Shown: piece by piece, positions 1-11,201 of the stretch
Layout: each line of letters opens with the position of its first letter
Numbering within the stretch: the first letter of the stretch is position 1
Assembly: GCA_947685225.1 (NCBI GenBank)
Contig: CANTUV010000031.1
Coordinates: forward strand, 72,955,001 to 73,019,000
Direction: 5' to 3'
From: Garcia nutans
Lineage: Eukaryota; Streptophyta; Magnoliopsida; Malpighiales; Euphorbiaceae
DNA length: 64,000 bases
Position numbers and translations under genes: made by a program
The notes under the pieces: model-generated
Databases searched by the model: none
Seen by the model: the letters and a program-made list of their open reading frames with translations, nothing else
Told to the model about the DNA's origin: nothing

Positions 1-82
1 GAAGCAACCATATACTATGTAAATATGAAACATAATTGCCCTGATTTTGTTCTTTTCATTGTAAATTTGAACAATTGTTAAT

Positions 83-358
83 ATGATGTATGAGTGGTTT
101 GATCATTTACAAGATGTAAATATAAATGATGTTATACAACACCTAGATGCCTTAGAGAGAAAATATATGGAGCTTAATTTTGTTATTGAAGCACGAACGA
201 AGGCTTTTAAAGAAAAATATCAAAATCTAGAAAATAAAAATATAGAGCTTGTAAATAAAAATCTTGAACTTGAAAAAAATATTATGCTAGAAGCAAAACA
301 TAAAGAACTTGAGTCAAGAATTGCCTATCTTGAGGTTCAACTTAAGGTACCAAATTAA
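83..358 (+). pseudogene. Coiled-coil protein fragment (unidentified)
   Basis: An open frame of 91 codons predicts an acidic and basic, heptad-like coiled coil (many Leu, Glu, Lys and Asn; repeated ENKNIEL/LELEKN-type stretches from about residue 45 to the end). I do not recognise a family from it. It lies 0.8 kb upstream of, and on the same strand as, a decayed Ulp1-type protease domain, and long coiled coils are common in transposon-borne Ulp1 proteins, so it may be an exon of the same dead gene. That link is inference; a chance frame in AT-rich DNA cannot be excluded. Confidence 0.22.
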
Positions 359-1130
359 GTTTTTGATACATTCACTCGACAAATTTTGTTTAAGTGTATG
401 TTACCTCTTTATCTTAGGGAATGTTTCTTTTACATTCCTATCCTATTATTTGTGACACATATCTTATAGATATATGTATGCTATGTTTTAGGAAGTTACA
501 ATTTGAAAGGGAAATTGTGCCAAAAAGCAAAGAGGCTAAGGCAAGCCTTTTAGTTGTCAATCTCACTGAAATGGAATTCAAGGAAGAACATAGGAAGGGA
601 TAGCATGTTCCAAATCCCAAATACTATGGCGGCCATGGACACTTGATGCATTGTCTAAGCACTATAGATAAAATAAATCTCATTATATTGTAGGAAGCTT
701 GATGAGTTCTTCTAGATATTCCCCTTCACTTCCTTCCATCCATTGAAAGTCCTAGTTAATTATGATTCCAGATGTTTGAAGAATGGTAGAGTACATACTT
801 GATAGGATTAATCTTATGAATAATAAATTATTAACTTTCATATTCCCTTAAAAGTTTAAAAAATATTAGTTATTTGTGTCAAGCTTTTAGTCATCATCTG
901 ACCACAATTGATATGATTACTTTTAGAGATAATACTCATCAGCATATTAACTTTATGCCTGAAGGCAAACAAGTTGACTTCACAGTGCATTAGACATAGA
1001 CAATGGAGTTTTGGTTTCGTATCAGAACCCCTGATGCATGGCTATAAGACATTGTAAGTGTAAATTATAATTGACTGAATGACATATTTATATTATTATT
1101 GAAAACATACATATGATGTTATTTATTTGC
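359..1130. other. Gene-free stretch
   Basis: I see no sustained coding signal on either strand. It could hold introns and short exons of the decayed gene represented by the flanking coiled-coil and protease remnants. A TTGCATTGCAG acceptor-like sequence ends near 1138, just before the protease-like segment. Confidence 0.3.
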
Positions 1131-1806
1131 ATTGCAGCAGATGATGTTGTTTTGTATTACATTTGACAAAAGCAAGTGCTTGGCCCTTTTGACATGGATC
1201 AACAAGCCACATGTTTTGATTGCTCTATTGGGTTGGTATTCCAAAAGGATTATGATTAGTTCAAGAAATGTTTTGACTTTTTGTAAAGTATGGATTCCTC
1301 CTCAAACCATTATTAGATTCCTAAATGGTGAGCTTAGATATGGTAAGCATTATGCTAATGTTGACAAAATTTATTTCTTACCAATGAGTCAAACTTTCAT
1401 TGGTTCCTACTCTAAGTCAACCTAACGTTATGGCAACTAGTTCTTAACTTGTTTTATTAGGCTATGCATAAAAATATTAGGACTAAGCTTGCACAAAATG
1501 TTAGGGACATATTGTCTACTGCACAGAATTATGTTACTTTTTTAATGATAGAGAGGAGTTGGTTAAATACAAATGACATAAATTTAAAGTTTCATATTCA
1601 AAACAATATTATTCATAAAGATAATTATATTATATTTATAAATGCATTATTTAATGATTCATTTAATGCGGATGTATACTAATTGGAATTTTATTGCCAT
1701 GATTGCAGCCGGATTGTGGTATGTTTATATTGAAATTGATAGAGTGTATGTTGACTATGAATCTCTCTGCCTATAATATGAAGCAAGAGTTTATGAACCA
1801 CATATG
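1131..1806 (+). pseudogene. Decayed Ulp1-type (C48) cysteine protease domain
   Basis: Two family landmarks are readable in different frames. The segment NESNFHWFLL has its HW codons at 1398-1403, in the position of the catalytic His-Trp of SUMO/Ulp1 proteases. The segment QPDCGMFILKLIECML starts at 1706 and matches the active-site Gln-x-x-Asp-Cys-Gly block. Upstream, a VDKIYF-type strand precedes the HW motif, as expected for the fold. The domain needs several frame changes and contains stops, for example TAA four codons after the HW, so it is not functional. In plants such domains occur in host deSUMOylating enzymes and, in large numbers, in Ulp1-carrying Mutator-like elements (Kaonashi type) and related transposons. 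The repeat-rich setting favours a transposon origin, which is inference. Confidence 0.5.
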
Positions 1807-2204
1807 ATTAAGTGTCAGTGACCATCTGTGGAATCATGGTGTCCAAAAGAGGAGTGGCCTATACGAGAGTGATGATAAGCAATATTGTTGAACTTTACTT
1901 GAGACATTAACCTAAAGGCATTTTTTGAACTATTTTAGACACTAATTTAAATGTTGTAGTAATATTTAGTATATATATTATATTGTAATATATTTATATC
2001 ATATATACTTATAATATATATACCCCATATATATTTAATATGTATACATAATACAGGTATGTTACTGTTCCAATCATTAGAAAATTTTCCTTAATTTTAT
2101 AAAGATATTTCAACCTTTTAAAATATAATTTATTAAAATGTAATAACATATTTATAATAGTGATAAATTATTATAATACATATTTATAAGAAAATCTCTG
2201 AGAA
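1807..2204. other. AT-rich spacer
   Basis: Dominated by TATATA and ATTATAAT runs, with no coding or structured signal visible. Confidence 0.4.
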
Positions 2205-4560
2205 AAATTCGTAAGAGTTTTGTCTGTATTTCGGAAGTTTTCCAAAAACATAACTCAACCTACAACAAAAGTTTTACAATCCCAAAATATATAATCATCC
2301 CTTACTCCATCCACCTGCAAAATACTTCATATATGTAAACATATACAAATATATAAAATATTCCCAAGTTTATAACCTTTAGCCAAAACTTTAAAATTTA
2401 CAATATTTTTCATATATACATACAACGTATATAAATATAATATGTTTCATCAAAATAAATATATACATGTCAACTGTTGGCTCTGATCTCATGGCAGTCA
2501 ATCAAAACCTCCTAAATAACCCTGAAACCTTAGACCTATTCAGGTGGAACAAGGCTCTCTGTGTCAATTCTGTCACCTGCATGATAAACAAATCGTGCTA
2601 AACCAATAGTTTAGTGGTACATACTTTGATAAAATATATATATATACATATTTTAAAAAAAAAACAATACTTTATGCTTTCTTTTCAACATGAAAATGCA
2701 TTATGCACTAAAACAACTATACTCATATACCACAACCACTTATCACAATCACATGCATTGGACCCAAATATCTCTATACAGTATTTAAATTTCAGAGATA
2801 TTGTTATGGTCTATTGCGACATCAGGAATCTAAGTGTCATATCCATCTCTTGTTGACACCTCTGTGTCTAGCCCCAAAGGCAAATAACAATCATAAAGGA
2901 CACCTAATGTCTACCCCGAAGGCACATCATATTATAAGTGACGCCCAACGTCTAGTCCAAAGGCAAATTATACCAATAGTATCAAAAATAGTTCCCTGGA
3001 ATAAAATACTATACAAGGCAAACACACATTCCATATACAGTTTTACTTTAACATAACTAATACCATCATTGTTTACTTTCCAATACTTTTTCATCACACT
3101 TCTTAATTTCCATATTTCCCACACATATAACACATTGTTTGCAAATTATACTTATCAATGTGACTAGCCATTCAATAATGGCCTAACACCACATTTCACA
3201 TTTTTACATAACATTGCCAATTATGTCATTCTTCACTTTTTAGCACTTTTTCCATTATTTCATTATATTTCCATACATTGACATCATAAGCATCATAGTC
3301 CATGTTACTTATGCAATGTGGTCGAAATATGCCCTTAAAATGGCATAAAATACTTTTTCTCGTAAATATATTTAACCATGCCAATGGTCATCTTAAAATA
3401 GCTTAAAAATTCATACATTATGCAAATCATACCTTTAAACAGATAACCATGCTCTTTATATGTGAATTCTCACATTAAAGTAGCATAGTATCAATACCAA
3501 CATACTATGTAGCATATCATTTTAATGCATTTCAATACATATTTATCAAAGTATGTACTAACATCTAAGGTACCAAAACCCAAGCCTATTTTCACATCCA
3601 ACCTTCACTTTCCAAAAGCCCTTCAAAACTTTAATTGGTGAAGTACTCTTTATCCAATCCTAAATCAAAATAAAAGTTTAAATATATCATTAGAAATACA
3701 ATTTTACTCATTTTAACTAATTAAACTTAATTTATCACCATTCTACCCTAATTTCAATAATTGCCTTAATGCACTTTAATTTCAGATATCTATTCTAATT
3801 AATTCCAAAATTTTAGGCTCATTTATGTCTTTATAGTCATATTATAATACAATTTAGGCAATTTAATTCAACAAACACCCATTCTTTACCATTTTTCCAT
3901 CAAAACCCTAAATTCTCTTCTTCCTCTCTCAAACCTCAACCAAACCTAAAATAATCCATAAACTAACTATAAAATCATCATCCTCGAATCCAAATAACAT
4001 CTTCCCACACCTTTTAAACAATTATTCCACACTCCATCAAAATCTCAATTTTTACATAATCTTAAATTAAAGAAACTTTGCTTAAATTGATAATTACTTA
4101 CCAAATGTTTGATAACTTCACAAAAACACTTAATTTCTTAGGAAATTTGATAAAATTTTGCATAATTGAAGAAGCCAAAAACTTCACTATAATCACCCAT
4201 GGAATTTCAGCCAAAGGAGAAGAAAAGGAAGAAGAAGATGAACAAATTTGACTTTTTATTCTTTCTTCAATTCTAGCCACATATATATATTAATTAATTA
4301 ATTAATATTTATTATATATCTAAATTTTTATCATCTTCCATTATCCAAAATTATTTTTAATTTTGATTTATTTTATTCAATATTAATTATTATTTTATTA
4401 TTATTTTTTAACTTTTACTATTTACCATTTGAATTTTTCTATTTATGAAAAGATATATATCATGTATATGTTAAGAATATTTTAGGTGTATATCAAATAT
4501 ATATTATGTATATCTTGTGTATACATTAAGTATATACCTTGTATATTCTTCATACAATAC
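2205..4560 (-). repeat. Decayed Ty3/gypsy LTR-like sequence
   Basis: This stretch lacks coding capacity but has the layout of the long chromovirus LTRs found elsewhere in the window. It has a start region with imperfect short repeats, the hallmark GCTAAACC...TTTAGTGG palindrome near 2597-2618 (compare GCTAAGCC...CTTAGTGG near 16429 and GCTAAGC...GCTTAGTGG near 60270), a short tandem block of GACACC units near 2855, and a terminal AAGAAGAAGATGA-type purine tract near 4225. The strand is assigned from this shared layout, since the similar LTR of element G1 is on the minus strand. I could not define TG/CA ends or a target-site duplication, so the borders are approximate and it may be a degraded solo LTR. 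Confidence 0.42.
2855..2985. repeat. Three ~43-bp tandem units inside the LTR-like region
   Basis: Units starting at about 2855, 2899 and 2940 share the pattern GAC(A/G)CC, a TGTCTA/CGTCTA core and a CCAAAGGCA-like tail. The spacing is 44 and 41 bp. Comparable short repeats sit in the same relative place in other LTRs of the window (around 16740-16820 and 61015-61075). Confidence 0.5.
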
Positions 4561-4668
4561 TCTATTCACCCTCCATATACCTAGTTAAATTAATTCTTAT
4601 GAGACTACAGGTTATATATATATATATTATCCAATGGAGTATTTTCATCCAATATTATTGAAATATCT

Positions 4669-4893
4669 TTGATAAATTACATTGTAATTTTGACATATTA
4701 TATTGTAGTTTTTATATATTGCATTGTAATTTTATTATATTACATTGTAATTTTTATATTTTATATTATAATTTTGAGGAGTTTATATTGTAATTATGAT
4801 ATATTACATTACAATTTTGATATATCACATTATATTTTTGATAAATTATATTGTAATTATGATCAATTACATTGTTTTCATTGTTGTTATCAT
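4669..4893. repeat. 21-bp minisatellite, about 10 units
   Basis: Units of the form ATTGTAATTTTGATATATTAC follow each other from 4681 to about 4893 with 21-bp periodicity (one unit is 22 bp). Because 21 is a multiple of three, one frame stays open and predicts a hydrophobic heptapeptide repeat (YIVILTY, YIVVFIY, CIVILLY and so on). I take this as a by-product of the repeat and not a membrane protein. Confidence 0.75.
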
Positions 4894-6590
4894 AATTATA
4901 TTACAATTTTCAAGCAAAACATTATTTTCTAAATAAATTATTTTATATTTTAAAATAACTTTATTATTTAATAAATATGAGTGTTTGTATAATTTCTGAC
5001 ATTGTTATACTGAGTGTAAACATTATCATTATTATTGATATATTTTTTCATTTCTAAATATATTACATGGGGAACATTACGAAGTCATTAATCCCCAAAA
5101 TTAACATTGAACCTTGCCCACATAAAATTTTCACTAAATTAATGATCTCCATTACAATTGTAAAATGAATGAATGTCAAAACTTACAACTAGTAGGATTA
5201 TTTCTTTTGGTAGTATATCTAGGATATCCGTATTGAATTTATTTTGATTTATCTTCATACAATTAGTTTAGAAAAAATATTAAATATCACTGGGTTTCCC
5301 CATTTGTCCTCATTTTACCTAATTTCATTCGCCCATAACATATGGTTGAAATGTACTATAATGACTAATGTTATTTGATAATAATAATTTTGTTATTTCT
5401 ACAAATAACAAGTAAAAAAAGTACATTTTATGACTTGACTTATTATGCATTATACGTTATCATTTAACGTATTCTAGTTGATATTCAATACATTGTGAAG
5501 TTTTTGGAGTTTGTTTAAAAGTATATGGAAACTTGTGATGGAACGGTGTCATATTGAACAAAATTTGAAACTTCAATAACTCCAAAGGCGACATTAATAC
5601 ATTAAATCAGTCTTAGCTTTTACACACAAAACACTAAAACTCACTAAGGATAATGATTTTGTGTGATGGAATGGAGGTTGATACCAATGATCTAATACCT
5701 AACAACATTCTCAAAGTGATACTAAATACAATGGATTCGAATCACAAAGCGGTAATGTAATATAGAGTAGTTTTTTCTTATATTTCAAATATATATATTA
5801 TTGTTTATGATATTATTACATGAGATTCTATCCAATTGTATCTATTCAATTTCAGAAAAATCCAATTTATTTTTTTAATAGACATCTAAGAAACACTATG
5901 ATGGGAGGAAATAATCAGGCACTAATAGATATAGTCAGTGAATTATTTTTTCCAACCATGTTTGAGGTGGACATTGTTAAATTTTTCATAATAGACAGGG
6001 TAGAAACGCTAGGGTTCGGTTGGAATCTGGGTAGAATAGGATATGTGGAGTACTAGACCTGAAAAATTCAGTCATGTCATTCTACAAGTCATCCATGGCC
6101 TACGTATCTATATCTAAATGGAAATCATAAGGGCACAATCATCAATTTCAGAAGAGTTTTGGTTTATTTTTAAAAAATATAATGCTAATATTACTATGTT
6201 TGTGAATGTTATTTTGGACATTATATGTATTGTAACTTTAGTTTTTGTAACCCTAAATGTAATGCAGTTATTTTCTTATTTTCGTACTTATCTATGGTGT
6301 TGGATAGTTTCATTTTCAATTATGCCAAATAGATGAATGTGCATCTAAACTGTTTAAATGTCAACCAATTCATTATTATTATTGCATACAAGAGTGATTA
6401 ATGCAGTTGAATTTGGATGGATTATCGATTATAATTAATTTAATCATCATTGCCTACAATTTGATATCATTGCACTTTAACTTCAACCCAGATGAATCTT
6501 TTGCTATATATATTTACATCAAGAAAGATGGTTGTGTGCTTTAAAAGATTTTGACCTTACACTTCCAACAGTAATCTATAATTTTTTTTC
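4894..6590. other. Mostly gene-free; weak coding-like stretch at 5650-6054 (+)
   Basis: The region is AT-rich. One stretch looks slightly gene-like: an ATG frame from about 5665 that would splice at a GTAATG near 5752 to an acceptor near 5854, followed by an open frame to 6054 (predicted ALIDIVSELFFPTMFEVDIV and onward). I recognise no family in it. It may belong with the coding-like pieces around copia F (6591-6683 and 8819-8905). Confidence 0.2.
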
Positions 6591-6683
6591 TCTCCTCTAT
6601 TGAAGTTTCCAAATCAAATAGCTTCACCTACAACATCTATGAACTCTACTTCCCCTTATTTTGAAAATTTGATGGCTGCCCTA
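6591..6683 (+). pseudogene. Left half of an unidentified coding-like segment split by copia F
   Basis: The frame from 6591 reads openly to the copia F insertion point and resumes on the other side at 8819 without a stop, giving roughly 50 residues. It includes SPYFENLMAALVSDYHNF read through the duplicated CCCTA target. The downstream part ends at GAGGTTGATTAC near 8896, which could be a splice donor. This suggests that copia F landed in an exon or exon relic. I do not recognise the product. Confidence 0.28.
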
Positions 6684-6843
6684 TAAAGATCTTAACACAG
6701 CAGAGGAGGCTAATATTTTTCTATTTACTTTATGTGTTGAAGACTCTATTTATACATTATAACTCACAATGTAAATCCCTATAACTATGGGATTAAGATA
6801 ACAAAATACAAATATTCAAAATACAAACTACTTATCCTTATCA
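6684..6843 (-). repeat. Copia F 3' LTR (160 bp)
   Basis: Read on the minus strand it starts TGATAAGGATAAG, directly after a GCAGGGGGA polypurine tract, and ends TAAGATCTTTA. It is identical to the 5' LTR. Confidence 0.95.
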
Positions 6844-8279
6844 TCCCCCTGCAAACGAATGGGAGGAGCAACCATGAGTTTGGACCGAAGTTGATGAAAC
6901 CGGTGCTTGGAGAGTGGTTTAGTTAGTGCATCAGCTGTTTGATCCGTTGTAGGTATATACGAGACAACCAGCTGCTTCTGCCGAACTTGATCACGAACGA
7001 AATGAAAGTCTAATTCAAGATGCTTGGATCTTGAATGAAAAACAGGATTGGCAGCTAGATATGTAGCGGCAACATTATCACACCAAATCTTAGGAGTTGG
7101 AACAATAGGTTGATGCAACTCCTTGAGCAAACCTGTTAACCAGTAAACTTCAGATGCAGTAGTTGCTAAAGAGCGATATTCAGAATTGGTGCTAGACCGC
7201 GCGACTGTCTTCTGTTTCTTGGAACACCAGGAAACAAGATTAGAACCATGATAAACAACATAAGCTGTCACGCTCTTCCGATCAGCTTGGTCTCCACCCC
7301 AGTCAGCGTCAGAATAAGCTTCTAACCGAAGTGAATCTGACTTTTTAAACACAAGACCAAAGTCTAGAGTTCCCACAAGATAACGTAAAATACGTTTGAC
7401 AGCCTGCCAATGAGTAACAGTAGGAGAGTGCATGAATTGTGCTACCCTGTTTATAGCAAAAGAGATATCAGGCCGTGTTAAGGCCAAATATTGCAGAGTA
7501 CCAACAACTTGCCGAAATAAAAACGGATCCTCAAAGGTATTGGAATCACCAGCTCGTAACTGAACCGTAGGTGAAGACGGAGAAGCAACAGGAGTGGCTT
7601 CAAGCATATTAACACGATGAAGAAGATCCTTAATATACTTGGTTTGAGAAAGGTGAAGTCCTGAATTCATCCAATGAATTTCAATACCAAAAAAATAAGA
7701 CAGCCGCCCCAAATCCTTTAAAGTAACATGAGCAGCCAATTGTTGAATCAAGGAATGGATCAATACCAAGGAGGAACCTGTAATCAAGAGATCATCAACA
7801 TACACAAGACAATAGGCAAGCTGATTTCTGTTCTGATAAACGAACAACGACGTGTCTGCCTTTGAAACTTTGAATCCAATTGTTTTCAAAGCCGTAGCTA
7901 AACAGAAATACCAAGCTCTGGGGGCTTGACGCAAGCCATATAGAGATTTCTTCAGAGAACAAACATAATCAGGCTTTAAAGAATCAACAAACCCTTGAGG
8001 TTGTTCCATAAACACTGGTTCTTCCAGATTTCCATGTAGAAAAGCGTTTGACACGTCAAGATGTCTAATCGGCCAATCAAACTGAACAGCAAGTGACAGA
8101 ACCAATCGAATTGTTGCTGATTTAATTACTGGACTGAAAGTTTCAGTGAAATCCACACCAGGACGTTGGTGAAATCCCTTTGCAACAAGCCGAGCTTTAT
8201 ACCGACTAATTGTGCCATCCGAATGAGTTTTAACTCGAAAAATCCATTTACATCCGATGATATTAGTATTAATAGAGTA
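6828..8279 (-). pseudogene. Copia reverse transcriptase and RNase H (N-terminally truncated)
   Basis: An uninterrupted frame of about 484 codons runs from the junction with the inverted LTR piece at 8279 to a stop inside the 3' LTR. The RT part begins at a GCKWIFRVK-like block, with SRYKARLVAKG, VDFTETFSPV, LDVSNAFLHG, KSLYGLRQAPRAW and the catalytic YVDDLLITG. RNase H follows with the DADWGGDQADRKS block, SSTNSEYRSLA and a C-terminal TADALTKPL motif. All key residues look intact. The first part of RT, and its natural link to integrase, are missing. With no gag-pol start it cannot be expressed normally. The downstream polypurine tract overlaps the end of the frame. Confidence 0.92.
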
Positions 8280-8388
8280 TGATAAGGATAAGTAGTTTGT
8301 ATTTTGAATATTTGTATTTTGTTATCTTAATCCCATAGTTATAGGGATTTACATTGTGAGTTATAATGTATAAATAGAGTCTTCAACA
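8280..8388 (+). repeat. Inverted 109-bp copy of the copia F LTR terminus
   Basis: This segment is the exact reverse complement of 6735-6843 and 8705-8813. It starts precisely at the LTR terminus (TGATAAGG at 8280) and ends at CTTCAACA (8388). It joins the RT frame on one side and the gag frame on the other. At the gag side, CATGTTGA-type sequence is shared by both partners, which suggests a microhomology template switch. The element can fold on itself with arms at 8280-8388 and 8705-8813. Confidence 0.95.
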
Positions 8389-8573
8389 TGATGAAGAAGC
8401 TGATTTCCAGCCAAAAGGGGAATAACCTGCGTTTTCCAGAGAAGATAGTTCGCAGAGGTTAATTTAACAGTAACAAGATGATTTGCAGAAAGAGGAGTAA
8501 CCGAAGCAGACAATGACACAGCAGATGTCATGACAGAAGCGTTTAAGGTAGAGGTATTCTCAGATGTTGACAT
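8389..8573 (-). pseudogene. Copia gag N-terminal fragment
   Basis: The frame starts at 8573 (MSTSENTSTL) and contains the copia gag signature LTSANYLLWKTQVIPLLAG at about residues 38-56. It then runs into the inverted LTR piece, which adds about nine foreign residues before a stop at 8361. The start is the first ATG after the primer-binding site and leader. The RNA-binding and assembly parts of gag are gone. Confidence 0.85.
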
Positions 8574-8641
8574 GGTAACACAAAAGAGAAAACAACCAGA
8601 AGATTACGAAAAAGATAGATCAGGTATTTAAGCCAATGAGA

Positions 8642-8653
8642 GCTCTGATACCA
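8642..8653 (-). promoter_or_regulatory. Copia F primer-binding site
   Basis: On the minus strand, TGGTATCAGAGC immediately follows the 5' LTR, the classic initiator methionine-tRNA complement of plant copia elements. Confidence 0.93.
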
Positions 8654-8813
8654 TAAAGATCTTAACACAGCAGAGGAGGCTAATATTTTTCTATTTACTT
8701 TATGTGTTGAAGACTCTATTTATACATTATAACTCACAATGTAAATCCCTATAACTATGGGATTAAGATAACAAAATACAAATATTCAAAATACAAACTA
8801 CTTATCCTTATCA
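8654..8813 (-). repeat. Copia F 5' LTR (160 bp)
   Basis: Identical to the 3' LTR. It is followed at 8814-8818 by the target duplication CCCTA. Confidence 0.95.
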
Positions 8814-8818
8814 CCCTA

Positions 8819-10362
8819 GTTTCTGATTATCATAATTTTGATAATAGGCTAGGGGTCAATCTAAAAACTCAAGAATGGAAGTACAAAGAGGTTGATTACT
8901 AAACCTTTGTTCTTTTTATTTATACATTTGTTTTTAATTACTGCTTAATTCATGTAAACTAACACTTTAACTATTTCTTTTTATGTATAGAGCATCCTGA
9001 AAAAGTTTTTTGAGAGTCGCATGTTCATCATTTCAAATTAGGATGATAAAAGAGAGTGGAAAATAAACAGTAAAGATGTATATAGAATCAATGCATTTAA
9101 TGTTGAAGTTGTGGTAAGGCATGACAGAAATGACAATGTCAAAGTAAGAATAGAATAAGGAAGGAATGTTCTTTGCATACATATGCACCTAAAAAAGTTT
9201 GATGAGCTTTTGCTTGAAGTGCAAGGAAGAAGTCTTGGTATTATGTTTATGCAAATCAAAAGAATACCTCAAGAGTGATTTCCCTTGTATTTTCGGTTAA
9301 TTAATGGTCATTTTGTTTATATATAAATATATACTGTATATTGTCTATTGTCTATTAAAATATATATTAATTACTCAATGAATGTTTTGAATTTGCTTAG
9401 TTAATTCTTTATTCCTTCGCTAAAGAAGCAGAAATTGAGTTTCACTAACAAATTACAATGTTATCACATCGATATCTTTGTTGATCTCAAAAAAAGGGAT
9501 TGTAATGTATGTGCACAATGTTATTGATCTATTTAATTATCACAAGACATACAATTGAATATACGAAATGTCATGTCATGTACAATATCATAAAGAGGCA
9601 GCCTCTGATAACTAGTAACAATGCTCAACCCAAAATTAACTCTAGTGTCAATATTCAACAACTCATATATATATTCTTTCAGACCATTGTAACCAGAAAT
9701 TTATTATCCCTGTCAATATATTCATAATGATTATAATCAAAACTTCTATTGTGATGTAACAAAAATAATAATTCTTCCATTCCTACAAAAAATATTAAAC
9801 ACAAAAATAAATATTTTAAACCATTTTGGATATTAAAATGTTATTTATCCCAAGTACAATGTTATTTAACACATTAGCATTATCATGTCACACATTATAT
9901 TATTATGTAAAATCATATATGTTTTATGCCGTTCAATATTAATGTACTTATTTTGTCTATAACAATATTATTGTCTGTTGAAGTTTATATTACATTGCAT
10001 ACCAAATTTATAGTAATTTTATATTGCTACGCAAGCAATAACATTATTATGTAGACATTTACTATATTGAGTTCTTAATAACACAATCATAATTATTCAT
10101 CCTGGTATATCGACAGCTTTCATCAAAGTTCGAATTACATTTTTCATAAGTGTTCTTCTTCAACAAATGATAATAGCATGAAACATACTCTAGTTCAAGC
10201 ACAGTTGTTGAGAGAATATAGAGCAAATGATTAAACGAAAGAGGATATGCATTTTGATGTGTATTTCTAACTTCACATATATATCTATAGAGTATCAAAG
10301 GGCCAAGGTAGTGCAGACTTGTAGTATACAAATTAGATCTTACTGCAAATTAGAAGACTTTT
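8819..10362. other. Mostly gene-free; coding-like relics at 8819-8905 and 8990-9290 (+)
   Basis: 8819-8905 continues the frame interrupted by copia F. Farther on, after a TATGTATAG acceptor-like sequence, the segment ILKKFFESRMFIIS (about 8992-9035) and a frame with EWKINSKDVYRINAFNVEVV (about 9055-9115) look like protein-coding relics. Their order vaguely resembles the C-terminal part of Mutator-like transposases, but I see no CxC...CxH zinc motif, so I do not call it. From about 9300 to 10362 I see only AT-rich spacer. Confidence 0.25.
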
Positions 10363-11155
10363 CCAACAAACATCATACTCAACCTTTTCCATTCCAAATA
10401 ATCTTACCCAAAATCATCAATAAATCATACTAAACTTGCATAAGCACCAAAACAGCTCAATACATACATCATAACACAATCACAACCATCATCACAACTC
10501 AACACATACACAATCCATAACTCTTGCTTTCCTTCACCGAAACTTAACATTTCCTCTAAAACAACTCCAAAATCAAAATCAAATAGACAACACAATTTCA
10601 AACACATCAAAATTAATCATACACATATCAACAAAAACCATTCACCAAACTCAATTCACAAACTCAAAAGAAAAGTAAAGAATCAAGTTGGAAACTTACC
10701 AAAAGTGATAAAAACCCTTCAAACTCCAACTTGATCTCTTGAAACACCTTCAAATCTTGAGTTAGAGAGCAACAAAAATCCCTTTCCTTCTAGCTAATGG
10801 TGGTGGCCGACTAAGCACAAGAAGAAAGAAGAAGATGATAGAAAAGTCAAACAACTCTCACCTCTTAAACCACACAATTTTTCAATTAATCTCCACCAAG
10901 CAATTTAAATATTATAATAATATAATTAACCAAAATATCATCTTCCATTTATTAAATTTCCATTTTAAAATGACCAAAATATCTCATTTGACTATTAAAT
11001 AAAAGTAGACTTATATATGTTGTATATATCTCTATATATACAACATATACACACTTCTCTTTCCTCTTAATCATATATACACACTTTAAAATTATTTAAT
11101 CCAATTTCAACAATAATCATTTCCAAAATTTTAGGGTATAGTTTGAGATATTACA
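10363..11155 (-). repeat. G1 3' LTR, truncated
   Basis: It aligns with 17701-18491 of the 5' LTR. It begins (minus strand) TGTAATATCTC right after a purine-rich ATAGAGGGAGAG tract and breaks off at 10363, where unrelated AT-rich DNA starts. Many differences from the 5' copy are C/T or G/A. Confidence 0.85.
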
Positions 11156-11201
11156 ATTCTCTCCCTCTATAAATAAATTTGGTCCTCGAAATTACCTGAT
11201 C

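Larger units (their letters stand above)
6684..8813 (-). mobile_element. Copia F: young, internally deleted Ty1/copia element
   Basis: Two 160-bp direct repeats (6684-6843 and 8654-8813) are identical at every base I compared and are flanked by the 5-bp target duplication CCCTA (6679-6683 and 8814-8818). On the minus strand the order is: 5' LTR, a 12-nt methionine-tRNA primer-binding site, gag N-terminus, an inverted 109-bp LTR piece, reverse transcriptase/RNase H, a polypurine tract (complement at 6844-6852), 3' LTR. At 2.13 kb it lacks most of gag, all of protease and integrase, and the start of reverse transcriptase. It can only have moved with help from a complete relative. The identical LTRs make it the youngest datable insertion here. 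Confidence 0.95.

Noticed and set aside
4669..4932. 87-codon frame predicting a highly hydrophobic protein
   Set aside because: It is the direct translation of a 21-bp tandem repeat and has no gene context.
6828..8156. Open RT/RNase H frame as a functional reverse transcriptase gene
   Set aside because: It lacks its N-terminus, gag-pol start, protease and integrase, and sits in a deleted element.
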